A stretch of 64,000 bases of DNA, taken from NCBI GenBank assembly GCA_023231005.1, contig JALNWG010000013.1:1-64000 (forward strand), given 5' to 3'. Under the pieces are notes generated by a model that was not told the origin of the DNA, did not search any database, and saw nothing but the letters and a program-made list of their open reading frames with translations. The translations under genes were made by a program, and so were the position numbers. Position 1 is the stretch's first letter; each line of letters opens with the position of its first letter. This document shows positions 51,317-61,042 of the stretch, in pieces. Source of the DNA: Bacteroidales bacterium (GTDB lineage: Bacteria > Bacteroidota > Bacteroidia > Bacteroidales > FEN-979).

Positions 51317-54300
51317 ATGAGCCATTGCAAATTCTTCTCATTTTTACTTCCGTTTCTCATTTTTATTTCATCCCGGGGAATGTGCCAGCAGGCGCAAAAG
51401 CAGGCAGCAGATATAATTTATCCATTCTCAGTTCGGATGCAGGACTCTCTGAAAGCAGTGTCGTTACCGCTTCTTCAGCTTCCTGCCCGATATTCCGACC
51501 GAACCTTGCCCCAGGTGATTGATAATTCGAAAAATGATTATTGGCCGGGAATCTTAGACCAGGGCGGGTTTTACAGTTGTGAACAATATGCGGGGGTAGC
51601 TTATACCTTTGGATATGAGATCAACCGCTTGCGAAACATACCTGGGTGGTTCTGGGAGAATCGCTATCCGGCACATTACACCTGGACTTTTATGAACCAG
51701 GGAGGACAGCAGGTCGGAGTAAATTTTCTCCAGAGTTTTGATCTGATAAAAGACCAGGGACATGTAACCAACAACGATTTCGGATCAGATACAACAGGTG
51801 GTTGTTTGGGTTGGACTTCCGGTTACGATAAATATTACCACGGGATGCACAACCGGTTGAAGCAGGTATATGCCATAGAGATCAATAATGAAGCCGGGAT
51901 CAACACCTTGCGGAATTATCTTTTCGATCACCTCGATGGATCTGCAACTGGTGGAATCGCTTGTTTTACTACCGATAGTCAGAGCTTATCTTATATGGCT
52001 GAACTGCCTCCCGGAACTCCTGAGGCTGGGAAGAAAGTGGTACTTTCATGGGAAACCGATCCGGTTCACGGGTTGGCTATTGTGGGTTACAACGATTCAA
52101 TTCGTTATGATATCAATAAGGATGGAATGTTCACCAACAATTTGGACATCAATGGTGACGGAGTAGTTGATGTAAAAGATTGGGAAATCGGCGCTTTTAA
52201 ATTTGCCAACTCCTATGGTACCTGGTGGGCAGATACAGGTTTTGCCTATGTTTTATACAGCGCCATGGGCAGTAATTTCGAATCAGGAGGAGTATGGAAC
52301 AACAGGGTTTATGTGGTTGAGGCTGATTCTGCCTATCATCCTTTGCTGACCCTGAAAGTAAGCATGGCGCACAATAAGCGGCAATGTGTCAGGATCCTGG
52401 CCGGAGTGTGCCAGGATACATTAACCCAAGTCCCGGAGCATGTGATTTCTTTTCCCAATTTTAATTTCCAGGGAGGAAACCACGTGATGCAGGGAAATGA
52501 TTTGGATTCCACGCAAAAATTCATTGAATTCGGACTTGACATAACCCCATTGCTGAATTATATCGATGCCGGCAAGCCAGCCCGCCTTTTTTTCGGAGTC
52601 GAAGAACGGGATCCGACATTTATTGGGGAAGGTAAGTTGAAAAACATCACTTTTATCAGTTATATCGAAGGGACGCAGGAATTTCCTGTTACAGAAAAAG
52701 AGGTACCGATCCTTGATAACAACACTACTTTTGTTTCAACGGTTGCAACTTTCAATATTCCGAAAGTAACCATTACCACCCAGGAACTTCCCGATTTTAC
52801 ACAAGGAGCGCCCTATCAGGTACAGCTCCAGGCTTCCGGTGGGACAGAACCCTATCGCTGGGTATTGCAGGAAAAATATTCGAAACAATCTTTTGTTGCA
52901 TCCCCGATCGACAGTTCCGGAACCGCACTAACGCAGATTAGCATAAATCGCCCCTACACTGCCAAAGCGCTTCCTTTTCCGTTTCCATTTTATGGAAAAA
53001 TGAGGGATAGCATCTATGTCAATTTTTATGGATTCGTTTCATTTGATCCCCAGGTACTCCCAGCTCCTTATGTGACCGATGAAATCTCAATGCTGAAAAT
53101 GTCCCCAGTCATTGCTCCGGCTTTTTCTCAGCTTTATTCTTATCCATCGACGAACAATAATGGGGTTTATTATCAGGAAGACACTTCCAAAGTGATCATC
53201 CGCTGGAAGACTTCAAATAATTTTTCCCTCATCCTGTATTCGGATGGCGCATTTGAGTTTCGCTACGGACCGGCGAATCCTTCTGGATTAAGCTATCCGG
53301 CATATTATGGTATTTCCAAAGGGGATGGGAGTAATTATGATCTCCAAACTAATTGGAATTTTCCATCCTTTATCGGGAAAGCCATTCGTTATTTACCTTC
53401 CGGAAACTTAGCTGTAATGACCCTCACCCCGGAGGGTATGCTTGCCGTTACACAAGCCGACACCGCGCAGATCGTTCCGGTCACAGTGATGGTTACGGAC
53501 GCAGAAAAAATTTCCGATTCGCGTGAATTCGAGCTTTCCAGCGGATTAAGCCTGAAGTATCAGGTTGTTTCCGGCCAAGACGGTAAGTTGAAATACGGGG
53601 AAGAGGCCTCTTTACAATTAACCATCAAAAATACTGGTCAGCAAACGCTTCAGAACCTGGCATTGACGTTGAAAAGTGAAGATACCACCTGTGTCGTATC
53701 CAACAACACATATTCATTGACCCCGTTGAACCCTGGCGAAACGGCGGTGTTGAATCAGGTTTTCCGGTTTTCACTCATTCACCCTCTTTTGGATGGATAT
53801 CCGGTCAGATTTTTGATTGTTGCCCGTGAAGGGAACCGGATATGGCAGGAAACCGTCAACGTGCAGGTTGCAGCTCCCAAAATTCAAATTCTGGAACCAC
53901 AATTGCCCGATGGCAATAACAATATCCTGGCCCCGGGAGAAGTAGCCAATTTGTTTGTACCGATTGAAAATTCAGGAAGTTTAACACTACAGCCGGTTGA
54001 AATCAGACTGGAGTCGTTGGATACCTTGATCCAGGTACTCTCTGAACCAGTTCAGACCCTGAATCATCTGGATCCCTTTTCAAAATCAGAACTGCTGTTT
54101 TTAATTAAAAGATCCCGGTATTATCCTTTAGGAAAACCCGCTCCGATGCGGGTGGAAATTACACTTGACGGAGAAATCATTCAAACCCTCAATTTTTCTC
54201 TGCTTCCACCTAAGAACCAGGTAGCTTTGATCAGACGGACGAATATTGGAACCACCTTCCAGGCCATGCAAACAGCGATGGATAGTTTGCACATAGGTTA

Positions 54301-55360
54301 TGATACGATCGGCCATCTTAATTTTGACGTAACCAGCTATCAAGGTGTTTTTCTTATTCAGGGTTTTGATTCGCATGGACTAATCCTGCTGACAAATGCA
54401 GAAGCGATGACACTTGCGAATTATCTGAAACAACATGGAAATCTGTATATGGAAGGTTACTATACCTGGTATATTTTAAAAACCCCATACCTTCATCCCT
54501 ATTTCCTATATGAATCCCATATATGTCCGAATTATTATTTTCCCAGAGTTAACGGCATCCAATCCACATTTTCCGATTCCATGACCTTTGCTTTTTCAGG
54601 AAATCCTGATTTTGCTTATTTTTCGTTTGATCCATTGTATCCGGCATATACAACTTTTGTGAATACCGATGATCCGCCCAAACCCCTTGAAATCGTATAT
54701 GATGGCGATGATTATAAAACCATCGGTTCCCTGCTGGAATTTGGTTCTCTTGCCGACTCCATTCAGGCCCCCTCTACCCGACAAACTTTAATGAAACGAT
54801 ATCTTGACTTTTTCGGGATTGATTTTTCTGGTTTACACCCCCTGTTCCATTCTGCTCAGCCCTTGATTTTTCAGGGAGAGGAAGTCACTTTTACCGACGA
54901 TTCGTACGATCATGTCCAATCCTGGCAATGGGAATTTCCGGGCGGAACACCCGCCATTAGTACGTTGCAAAATCCCGTGGTCAGATATAATACCACCGGA
55001 AAATATGACGTTTCCCTGACTGTCTCAGATGGAAAAAATACCCGGATTCTAACCCGTGGAAAATACATCCAGGTTAAACTTGGTACGGGAATAGAACCTG
55101 TTTCAACGCAACTGCCATTTTTAATCTATCCCAATCCGGCTCATGATTTCCTGACTTTTGAGTGGAAGGAATCCTGCCGTTTGCCGGTTCAATTGTCGCT
55201 CATCGATTACCAGGGAAAGACCGTCCTGAAAAAAGTAGTCAAAGGTGAAAATTTATCGGTTCCGGCAAGAATCAACCTTTCTGGTTTATCGCAGGGAGTC
55301 TATGTTTTAAGAGTTCAAACTCCGGCTTCCCGATTCGTCACTAAGGTTATTGTGAATTGA
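51317..55360 (+). CDS. Type IX-secreted protein with papain-like (C1) domain and PKD domain
   Basis: A 1347-residue secreted protein. Signal peptide at 1-24. Residues ~55-320 resemble a papain fold: Q82-GGFYS-C88 (spacing Q to C of six, as in papain), H251 in DPVHGLAIVGY and N298 in KFANSYGTWW. Between His and Asn sit two Asp-rich loops (DINKDGMFTNN, DINGDGVVDVKDWE) like dockerin/EF-hand calcium sites. Residues ~485-750 form cadherin/Ig-like domains; two more Ig-like repeats follow; ~1000-1190 could be a Rossmann-like region (VALIRRTNIGTTFQAMQTAM). A PKD domain (SWQWEFPGGTPAISTLQNP) and a sorting domain (YPNPAHDFLTFEW...GVYVLRVQTPASRFVTKVIV) end it. Confidence 0.85.
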   Translation: MSHCKFFSFLLPFLIFISSRGMCQQAQKQAADIIYPFSVRMQDSLKAVSLPLLQLPARYSDRTLPQVIDNSKNDYWPGILDQGGFYSCEQYAGVAYTFGYEINRLRNIPGWFWENRYPAHYTWTFMNQGGQQVGVNFLQSFDLIKDQGHVTNNDFGSDTTGGCLGWTSGYDKYYHGMHNRLKQVYAIEINNEAGINTLRNYLFDHLDGSATGGIACFTTDSQSLSYMAELPPGTPEAGKKVVLSWETDPVHGLAIVGYNDSIRYDINKDGMFTNNLDINGDGVVDVKDWEIGAFKFANSYGTWWADTGFAYVLYSAMGSNFESGGVWNNRVYVVEADSAYHPLLTLKVSMAHNKRQCVRILAGVCQDTLTQVPEHVISFPNFNFQGGNHVMQGNDLDSTQKFIEFGLDITPLLNYIDAGKPARLFFGVEERDPTFIGEGKLKNITFISYIEGTQEFPVTEKEVPILDNNTTFVSTVATFNIPKVTITTQELPDFTQGAPYQVQLQASGGTEPYRWVLQEKYSKQSFVASPIDSSGTALTQISINRPYTAKALPFPFPFYGKMRDSIYVNFYGFVSFDPQVLPAPYVTDEISMLKMSPVIAPAFSQLYSYPSTNNNGVYYQEDTSKVIIRWKTSNNFSLILYSDGAFEFRYGPANPSGLSYPAYYGISKGDGSNYDLQTNWNFPSFIGKAIRYLPSGNLAVMTLTPEGMLAVTQADTAQIVPVTVMVTDAEKISDSREFELSSGLSLKYQVVSGQDGKLKYGEEASLQLTIKNTGQQTLQNLALTLKSEDTTCVVSNNTYSLTPLNPGETAVLNQVFRFSLIHPLLDGYPVRFLIVAREGNRIWQETVNVQVAAPKIQILEPQLPDGNNNILAPGEVANLFVPIENSGSLTLQPVEIRLESLDTLIQVLSEPVQTLNHLDPFSKSELLFLIKRSRYYPLGKPAPMRVEITLDGEIIQTLNFSLLPPKNQVALIRRTNIGTTFQAMQTAMDSLHIGYDTIGHLNFDVTSYQGVFLIQGFDSHGLILLTNAEAMTLANYLKQHGNLYMEGYYTWYILKTPYLHPYFLYESHICPNYYFPRVNGIQSTFSDSMTFAFSGNPDFAYFSFDPLYPAYTTFVNTDDPPKPLEIVYDGDDYKTIGSLLEFGSLADSIQAPSTRQTLMKRYLDFFGIDFSGLHPLFHSAQPLIFQGEEVTFTDDSYDHVQSWQWEFPGGTPAISTLQNPVVRYNTTGKYDVSLTVSDGKNTRILTRGKYIQVKLGTGIEPVSTQLPFLIYPNPAHDFLTFEWKESCRLPVQLSLIDYQGKTVLKKVVKGENLSVPARINLSGLSQGVYVLRVQTPASRFVTKVIVN

Positions 55361-55417
55361 GCATGATTGGTTTATAATATGCAGGATAACGACATCCATA
55401 TTCAAATCAACATTCAT

Positions 55418-55425
55418 TACCTTTG
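55418..55425 (+). promoter_or_regulatory. -7 box of the second M20 hydrolase gene
   Basis: TACCTTTG, 24 nt before the ATG at 55450. Because the apparent earlier TTG start overlaps this box, the ATG is preferred. No clear -33 box. Confidence 0.5.
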
Positions 55426-55449
55426 ACATTTAATTTAGCATTTAGAAAG

Positions 55450-56643
55450 ATGGACAATTTGAAGCATCAGATTGAAGCGTTTTCCAAATTATATTTTGAT
55501 GAAATGGTGACTATTCGCAGGCATTTTCATCAAAATCCGGAATTGTCGTGCAATGAATTTAAAACGGCTGAATTTATTTGCAAAAAGCTGGAAGAGTATG
55601 AAATTCCATATACTAAGGGCATTGCAGAGACCGGTATCGTAGGCCTGATCAAAGGAAACCATCCGGAATCCGGTTGTATTGCCCTTCGAGGAGATATGGA
55701 TGCTTTGCCCATCGTGGAAGAAAATGAAGTGGAATATAAATCAACTGCTCCGGGTATCATGCATGCCTGTGGTCACGATGTTCACATGACCTGCATTCTG
55801 GGTGCTGCCAAAATTCTGAATTCTCTGAAAGATCAGTGGGAGGGAACCGTAAAATTACTGTTCCAACCTTCGGAGGAGACCTATCCTGGTGGTGCTGTCC
55901 GCATGATTGCCGAAGGGGTACTCGAAAATCCGGTTCCAAAATATATCATTGCACAACACGTGATCAATAACATGGAAGCAGGCGAAGTTGGTTTTAAAGA
56001 AGGTCCTTACATGGCTTCCACCGATGAAATTTTTATTACCGTTCATGGAAAAGGCGGTCATGCAGCAACTCCCGACCAGATTGTTGATCCGATCCTTATT
56101 GCTTCCCATATCCTTGTTGCGCTACAGCAAATTGTAAGCCGGCAAGCCGATCCCATTATGCCTACCGTCGTTTCTTTTGGGAAGATCATCGGTGCAGGAC
56201 GTACCAACATCATTCCCGATGAAGTTAATATGGAAGGAACGGTCCGTACTTTCAATGAAACCTGGCGCCGGGAAATCCATCAGCGCATCGAAAAAATTTC
56301 AGTTGCTCTGGCTGAAGGCATGGGCGGCCATTGTGAGGTGAGGATCGCGCATGGTTATCCATTTCTGAAAAACAACCCCGAGCTTACTGAAAAACTCCAG
56401 ATCCTTGCTTCCGGTTTTTTAGGAAAGCATCAGGTAAAAGCGATAGAACCCCGGATGACTGCAGAGGATTTCTCCTATTTCGCCGAAAAGATCCCCTCCT
56501 GTCTCTTCCGTTTGGGAATCGCCAATAAAAGCCGCAATCTTAACGCAAACCTCCATACCAATAACTTCGATGTAGACGAATCCTCCATTGCAACGGGGAT
56601 GTCCCTGATGGCGTGGTTCGCCGTGAACCTGCTTAAAAACTAA
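55450..56643 (+). CDS. M20 family amidohydrolase (second copy)
   Basis: A 397-residue cytoplasmic M20D amidohydrolase. Features: TIRRHFHQNPELSCNEF, LRGDMDALPIVEENEV, HACGHDVHMTCILG (metal ligands), FQPSEETYPGGA (catalytic Glu), AQHVINNMEAGEVG, GKGGHAATPDQIVDP, and GIANKSRNLNANLHTNNFDVD at the end. It follows the common N-acyl-amino-acid hydrolase pattern more closely than the copy at 41127-42278, and the two are clearly paralogues. Single gene with its own -7 box. Confidence 0.93.
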   Translation: MDNLKHQIEAFSKLYFDEMVTIRRHFHQNPELSCNEFKTAEFICKKLEEYEIPYTKGIAETGIVGLIKGNHPESGCIALRGDMDALPIVEENEVEYKSTAPGIMHACGHDVHMTCILGAAKILNSLKDQWEGTVKLLFQPSEETYPGGAVRMIAEGVLENPVPKYIIAQHVINNMEAGEVGFKEGPYMASTDEIFITVHGKGGHAATPDQIVDPILIASHILVALQQIVSRQADPIMPTVVSFGKIIGAGRTNIIPDEVNMEGTVRTFNETWRREIHQRIEKISVALAEGMGGHCEVRIAHGYPFLKNNPELTEKLQILASGFLGKHQVKAIEPRMTAEDFSYFAEKIPSCLFRLGIANKSRNLNANLHTNNFDVDESSIATGMSLMAWFAVNLLKN

Positions 56644-56739
56644 ATGGTCTGAAGGTTCCTGACTGCCTTTTGCCGACATCATGAATCCTTCTCATAGAAA
56701 CGATTGCAAAAGAATCAAGAAAAGTAATGATGAAGTAAA

Positions 56740-58308
56740 ATGAATCTGACAAAAATCATACAAACTCAATTCTCCAATATTCAGTTGATCTTTATTATTC
56801 TTTCACTGTTAGCAGGTTTGATAAGCATTGTCTTCTTTCTCCGAAATAAATATGGGTATAGTCTTTCATTTCTATTCCTTGCCGGATTGATTCTAAGGTT
56901 GGTTGCTGCCACTTTTGATCCGTTCCTGAATTCCTGGGATGAACAGTTCCATGCATTGGTTGCAAAAAACATGATGAATGATCCTTTGAGACCAATGTTA
57001 ATCGCCAATCCGGTACTGGATTTCGATTTTCGTGACTGGACTTCCAACCACATCTGGCTTCACAAACAACCATGGTTTCTTTGGCAAATTGCACTTTTCT
57101 TCAAAATATTCGGAGTCAGTGAATTTGTATTACGGGTACCTACAGCGATCATGATGTCGCTGATGATTCTGGTAATTTACAGAATTGGTAAGTTGATCAG
57201 CAATCCTAAGATTGCCTGGTATGGTGCTTTTCTGTATGCGTTTTCGTTTTATTTTATCCATTTTGTCTCCGGACAGGTTTTTACTGATCATAACGACAGT
57301 GCCTTTCTGTTTTACGTAACATTGAGTTTATGGGCTTGGTTGGAATACGACCAGTCAGGAAAAAGAAAATGGATCTACCTAGTCGGAATTTTCGTTGGCA
57401 TTGCCATCCTGAATAAGTGGTTGATCGGGTTACTGGTATATTCCGGATGGTTTATATCAATATTTGCAAAAAAGGAGAAAAAAGTTAGAATTCAGGAATT
57501 AAAGAATCTGGGTATTGCACTTGTTTGCAGCCTTATCATTGCACTTCCCTGGCAGTTGTATATACTGATGGCCTACCCGAATGAAACTATGCATGTTTTT
57601 CTTTTCAACAACAACCGGCATTTCATGGAGGCGCTCGATGGCCATTCGGAAAACCGCTGGTATCATTTTTATTTATTGTCGCAACAGTATGGCGGACTCA
57701 TCGTGTTTTTTGTGATCCTTCCCGGACTCTATTTTCTTGGAAAAGCAATGCATAGCAAAACCCAGAAAATTGCGGTTATCACATGGCTGGCAGTTCCCTA
57801 TGTTTTTTTTACTCTTGCAGCAACCAAGATGCCTATGTACTGCACCATTACAAGTACCATTATCTTCCTTGGATTGGGGGCGATCCTTGATAAAGGGATA
57901 GCGTGGGCTCGCAAATATCTTCCGGCCCGCATCTCATGGTGGGTTGTTATGATATTTCTGGGATATCTGGCGTATGATAACCTCTACATCAACCAACTCG
58001 ATGTATGGCATTCAAACAAACAGTCATATTGGAAAATGAAAAACATTGATGCCATTATTGATAAACAGGTTGTGAATAAGCTTCCTGCAAAAGATTATGT
58101 GGTTTTCAATTGTGGCGGAAACAATACCACAATGTTCATGTTCTACAGCGGAACTACTGCCTATGGATTTTATCCGGATTTTAACCAGTATCAGACACTG
58201 AAATCAAAAGGGATAAAAATGGCCACCTTCACAGATAATAAAATTCCGGATTTTTTAAGAAAAGATCTCTCAGTTAAAAAGATTTACTTGCAGCCATTTT
58301 ATTATTAA
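56740..58308 (+). CDS. GT39-like (PMT/ArnT superfamily) glycosyltransferase
   Basis: A 522-residue membrane protein with about ten spans. The first periplasmic loop carries the acidic motif FLNSWDEQFHALVAKNMMND, the Asp-Glu pair expected for polyprenyl-phosphate-sugar enzymes of the GT-C fold. Another conserved part is HKQPWFLWQIALFFKIFG. It would transfer a sugar from a polyprenyl carrier on the periplasmic side. It starts a plus-strand run with the TPR protein and rsmA. Acceptor (protein or lipid) unknown. Confidence 0.88.
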   Translation: MNLTKIIQTQFSNIQLIFIILSLLAGLISIVFFLRNKYGYSLSFLFLAGLILRLVAATFDPFLNSWDEQFHALVAKNMMNDPLRPMLIANPVLDFDFRDWTSNHIWLHKQPWFLWQIALFFKIFGVSEFVLRVPTAIMMSLMILVIYRIGKLISNPKIAWYGAFLYAFSFYFIHFVSGQVFTDHNDSAFLFYVTLSLWAWLEYDQSGKRKWIYLVGIFVGIAILNKWLIGLLVYSGWFISIFAKKEKKVRIQELKNLGIALVCSLIIALPWQLYILMAYPNETMHVFLFNNNRHFMEALDGHSENRWYHFYLLSQQYGGLIVFFVILPGLYFLGKAMHSKTQKIAVITWLAVPYVFFTLAATKMPMYCTITSTIIFLGLGAILDKGIAWARKYLPARISWWVVMIFLGYLAYDNLYINQLDVWHSNKQSYWKMKNIDAIIDKQVVNKLPAKDYVVFNCGGNNTTMFMFYSGTTAYGFYPDFNQYQTLKSKGIKMATFTDNKIPDFLRKDLSVKKIYLQPFYY

Positions 58309-58331
58309 TCAGTTGCAGACAGAACAAAAAA

Positions 58332-60257
58332 ATGGAAATTTATCACCATTTGAAGAAAACCTTATTCAATTCCCAGCCTCCCTGGTTGTTTATAATTTTT
58401 ATAATTTTCAATTGTCATTTGTCAATTGCCACTTGTTTTTCCCAGGACATTCCACCTGCAAAGCCACCTTCTCTGCCCTTTCAGCAGGATGCCCCCCAAG
58501 CCGGAAATGAAGAACAATTGGCCATGCAATATTATCAAAACCACGATTATGATAAGGCGGCTGAACTCTATGAACGGATATATACCTTAAAACCAAATTC
58601 CTATTATTATCAGTTATTGATCATTTGCTGGGTGGAGACAAAAGAGTTTGGGAAAGCCGAGCGGTTGGTTAAAAGACTTCAGAAAGCCGAGCCAGGAACA
58701 ATACGTTACGATGTTGATTTGGGATACCTGTATTATCGTGAAGGAAATGCTGAAAAATCAAAGAAAATTTATGAGGATGCCATCAAGAAGCTGAGTCCTA
58801 ACCAACAGCAGATTTTTAATCTTGCCAATGCTTTTATGTCGCGCGGGGAATATGCTTATTGCATCCGGACGTATCAACGGGGTCGTGAGTTGATGAACAA
58901 TTCATATCCCTTCGGTTTTGAATTGGCTGGCGTGTATGAACAGATGGGCGATTTTTCAAATGCCATGGAAGAATATCTGAATTTATTATCCTTCAATAAA
59001 GATTATCTGAATACAGTTCAAGACAGGATCCAGATGATATTGTCCTATGATATCAATAATGAAAAGAATGAAGTCTTACGGAAAATCCTGTTATCTAGAG
59101 TTCAGAAGGAACCGGATAAGATTTATTTTTCCGAATTGTTATGGTGGTACTCTATCCAGCAAAAAGATTTCGATTTGGCATTTATTCAGGCTAAAGCTCT
59201 TGATCGACGGTTGAAAGAAAATGGCGACAGACTGATTCAATTGGCCAGCCTTGCAGCTTCCAACGAAAAATTTGATGTTGCCTTACAATGTTATCAATAT
59301 ATAGTAGCCAAAGGCACTTCAAATCCTTACTTTGAATATAGCCGTCGTGAATTGATCAATATCCGTTATCACATGCTCCTGTCGGAACCCGTTCCGGCTA
59401 AAAAACAGCTTGAGGAGGTAGAGAAGGAATTGGATCGTACGTGGGGAACCGAAAACCATGATCCGCAAAATATTTCAATGGTTAGGAACCTGGCCCATCT
59501 TGATGCATTTTATCTGGAGAAACCTCAGATTGCTGTTGAATTGCTGGAACAAGCCATTGATATTCCCGGCCTCAGCGATACCGAAAGAGCGAATTGTAAA
59601 CTTGAGTTAGCCGATATTCTTTTGTTTACCGATGATGTTTGGGAGGCAACTTTGCTATATCAACAGGTTTATAAGCAATTTCCAAATGATGTATTGGGGC
59701 AGGAGGCCAAATTTAAAAATACGAAACTGACTTTTTATATTGGTGAATTCAAATGGGCCAAGGCACAGGCAGATGTGTTAAAAGCTGCTACCTCAAAATT
59801 TATTTCCAACGATGCCATTGCCTTGTCATTGCTGATCAGCGAAAATCTCGACCCCGACAGTAATACAGTGGCACTCGGTTTATATGCCCGGGCTGAACTG
59901 CTTGATTACCGTAACCAGATGAACCGTGCATTGCAAACGCTCGATTCCATTCCCATGCTTTTTGGTGAACATCCCATCCTTCAGCAGGTCCTTTATAAAA
60001 AAGGTGAGATCATGAGAAAACAAGGAAAATTCGCGGAATCCGACAGCCTTTTTCAATTGGTCATCAGCGGATATCCAGATGGAATATTGGCGGATGAAGC
60101 TTTGATGCAAAGCGCTACTTTAAATGAAAAACAATTAAATGACCCGGTGCGGGCCCAGCAATTGTATCAGACGTTATTGGATAAATATCCGGGAAGCATC
60201 TTTATTCCTGAGGCGAGGAAAGAGTTCCGGAGATTGAGGGGAGACAAAATACAATGA
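58332..60257 (+). CDS. TPR-repeat protein, probably exported
   Basis: A 641-residue protein built mostly of TPR helices. A hydrophobic N-terminal stretch (WLFIIFIIFNCHLSIATCFSQ) is a likely signal peptide, and Pro-rich PPAKPPSLPFQQ follows. Repeats include AMQYYQNHDYDKAAELYERI, YLYYREGNAEKSKKIYEDAI and a long series to LYQTLLDKYPGSIFIPEARK, where YbgF/BamD-like TPRs are seen. No enzymatic domain. It probably scaffolds an envelope complex. Its stop overlaps the rsmA start (ATGA). Confidence 0.85.
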   Translation: MEIYHHLKKTLFNSQPPWLFIIFIIFNCHLSIATCFSQDIPPAKPPSLPFQQDAPQAGNEEQLAMQYYQNHDYDKAAELYERIYTLKPNSYYYQLLIICWVETKEFGKAERLVKRLQKAEPGTIRYDVDLGYLYYREGNAEKSKKIYEDAIKKLSPNQQQIFNLANAFMSRGEYAYCIRTYQRGRELMNNSYPFGFELAGVYEQMGDFSNAMEEYLNLLSFNKDYLNTVQDRIQMILSYDINNEKNEVLRKILLSRVQKEPDKIYFSELLWWYSIQQKDFDLAFIQAKALDRRLKENGDRLIQLASLAASNEKFDVALQCYQYIVAKGTSNPYFEYSRRELINIRYHMLLSEPVPAKKQLEEVEKELDRTWGTENHDPQNISMVRNLAHLDAFYLEKPQIAVELLEQAIDIPGLSDTERANCKLELADILLFTDDVWEATLLYQQVYKQFPNDVLGQEAKFKNTKLTFYIGEFKWAKAQADVLKAATSKFISNDAIALSLLISENLDPDSNTVALGLYARAELLDYRNQMNRALQTLDSIPMLFGEHPILQQVLYKKGEIMRKQGKFAESDSLFQLVISGYPDGILADEALMQSATLNEKQLNDPVRAQQLYQTLLDKYPGSIFIPEARKEFRRLRGDKIQ

Positions 60258-61042
60258 CAATCCGTCCGAAAAAACATTTGGGACAACATTTTTTACGCGA
60301 TGAAAACATTGCCCGTAAAATAGTGGGTTATCTTAATCCGGAGATAAAGTTGGTGCTGGAAATAGGTCCCGGGATGGGAATCCTGTCAAAATACCTGTTG
60401 AATAACCCGGATATTGATCCCTATTTTATGGAGGTGGACCGGGAATCGGTTCAATTTCTGTTATCTGCGTATCCAGAGATCTCCGGCCGGCTGATCGAAA
60501 CCGATTTTCTAACGTACGACCTGGCTGAATTTCCCCATATATCTTCCGATGTTTTACCTCCTTTCACCATTATCGGAAACTTTCCATATAACATATCTTC
60601 CCAGATATTATTTAAAGCCCTGGAACATCGAAACCGGGTTGCCGAAGTTGTTGGAATGTTCCAAAAAGAGGTAGCCGAGCGGATTGCCGCACCTCCGGGA
60701 AGCAAAACCTATGGCATTATCAGTGTGATTCTTCAGGCATTTTATGAAATCGAATATCTTTTTACAGTGAATGAAACAGTTTTTTATCCTCCTCCTAAAG
60801 TTAAATCTGCGGTCATTCGGTTAAAGCGAAATACGACCCTGGACCTCGGCTGTGACGAAACATTGTTTATCCGGGTTGTGAAAACCGCCTTTAACCAGCG
60901 CAGAAAAACATTGAGGAATGCATTGCAGACTTATAACCAGTCGCCAGGCTGGCATGAACTGGAACCGTTCTTAAGTCAACGGGCCGAGCAGCTTTCTGTG
61001 GCCGATTTTGTTGAGATGACCACACTGCTGACACAGAAATAA
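60254..61042 (+). CDS. rsmA: 16S rRNA (adenine1518/1519-N6)-dimethyltransferase
   Basis: A 262-residue KsgA/RsmA, which dimethylates two adenosines near the 3' end of 16S rRNA late in 30S assembly. RPKKHLGQHFLRDENIARKI is the classic start. Motif I is EIGPGMGILSKYLL, the catalytic motif is NFPYNIS (expected NxPY), and FYPPPKVKSAVIRL and FNQRRKTLRNAL close the family. The start overlaps the TPR gene by 4 bp. Confidence 0.97.
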   Translation: MTIRPKKHLGQHFLRDENIARKIVGYLNPEIKLVLEIGPGMGILSKYLLNNPDIDPYFMEVDRESVQFLLSAYPEISGRLIETDFLTYDLAEFPHISSDVLPPFTIIGNFPYNISSQILFKALEHRNRVAEVVGMFQKEVAERIAAPPGSKTYGIISVILQAFYEIEYLFTVNETVFYPPPKVKSAVIRLKRNTTLDLGCDETLFIRVVKTAFNQRRKTLRNALQTYNQSPGWHELEPFLSQRAEQLSVADFVEMTTLLTQK

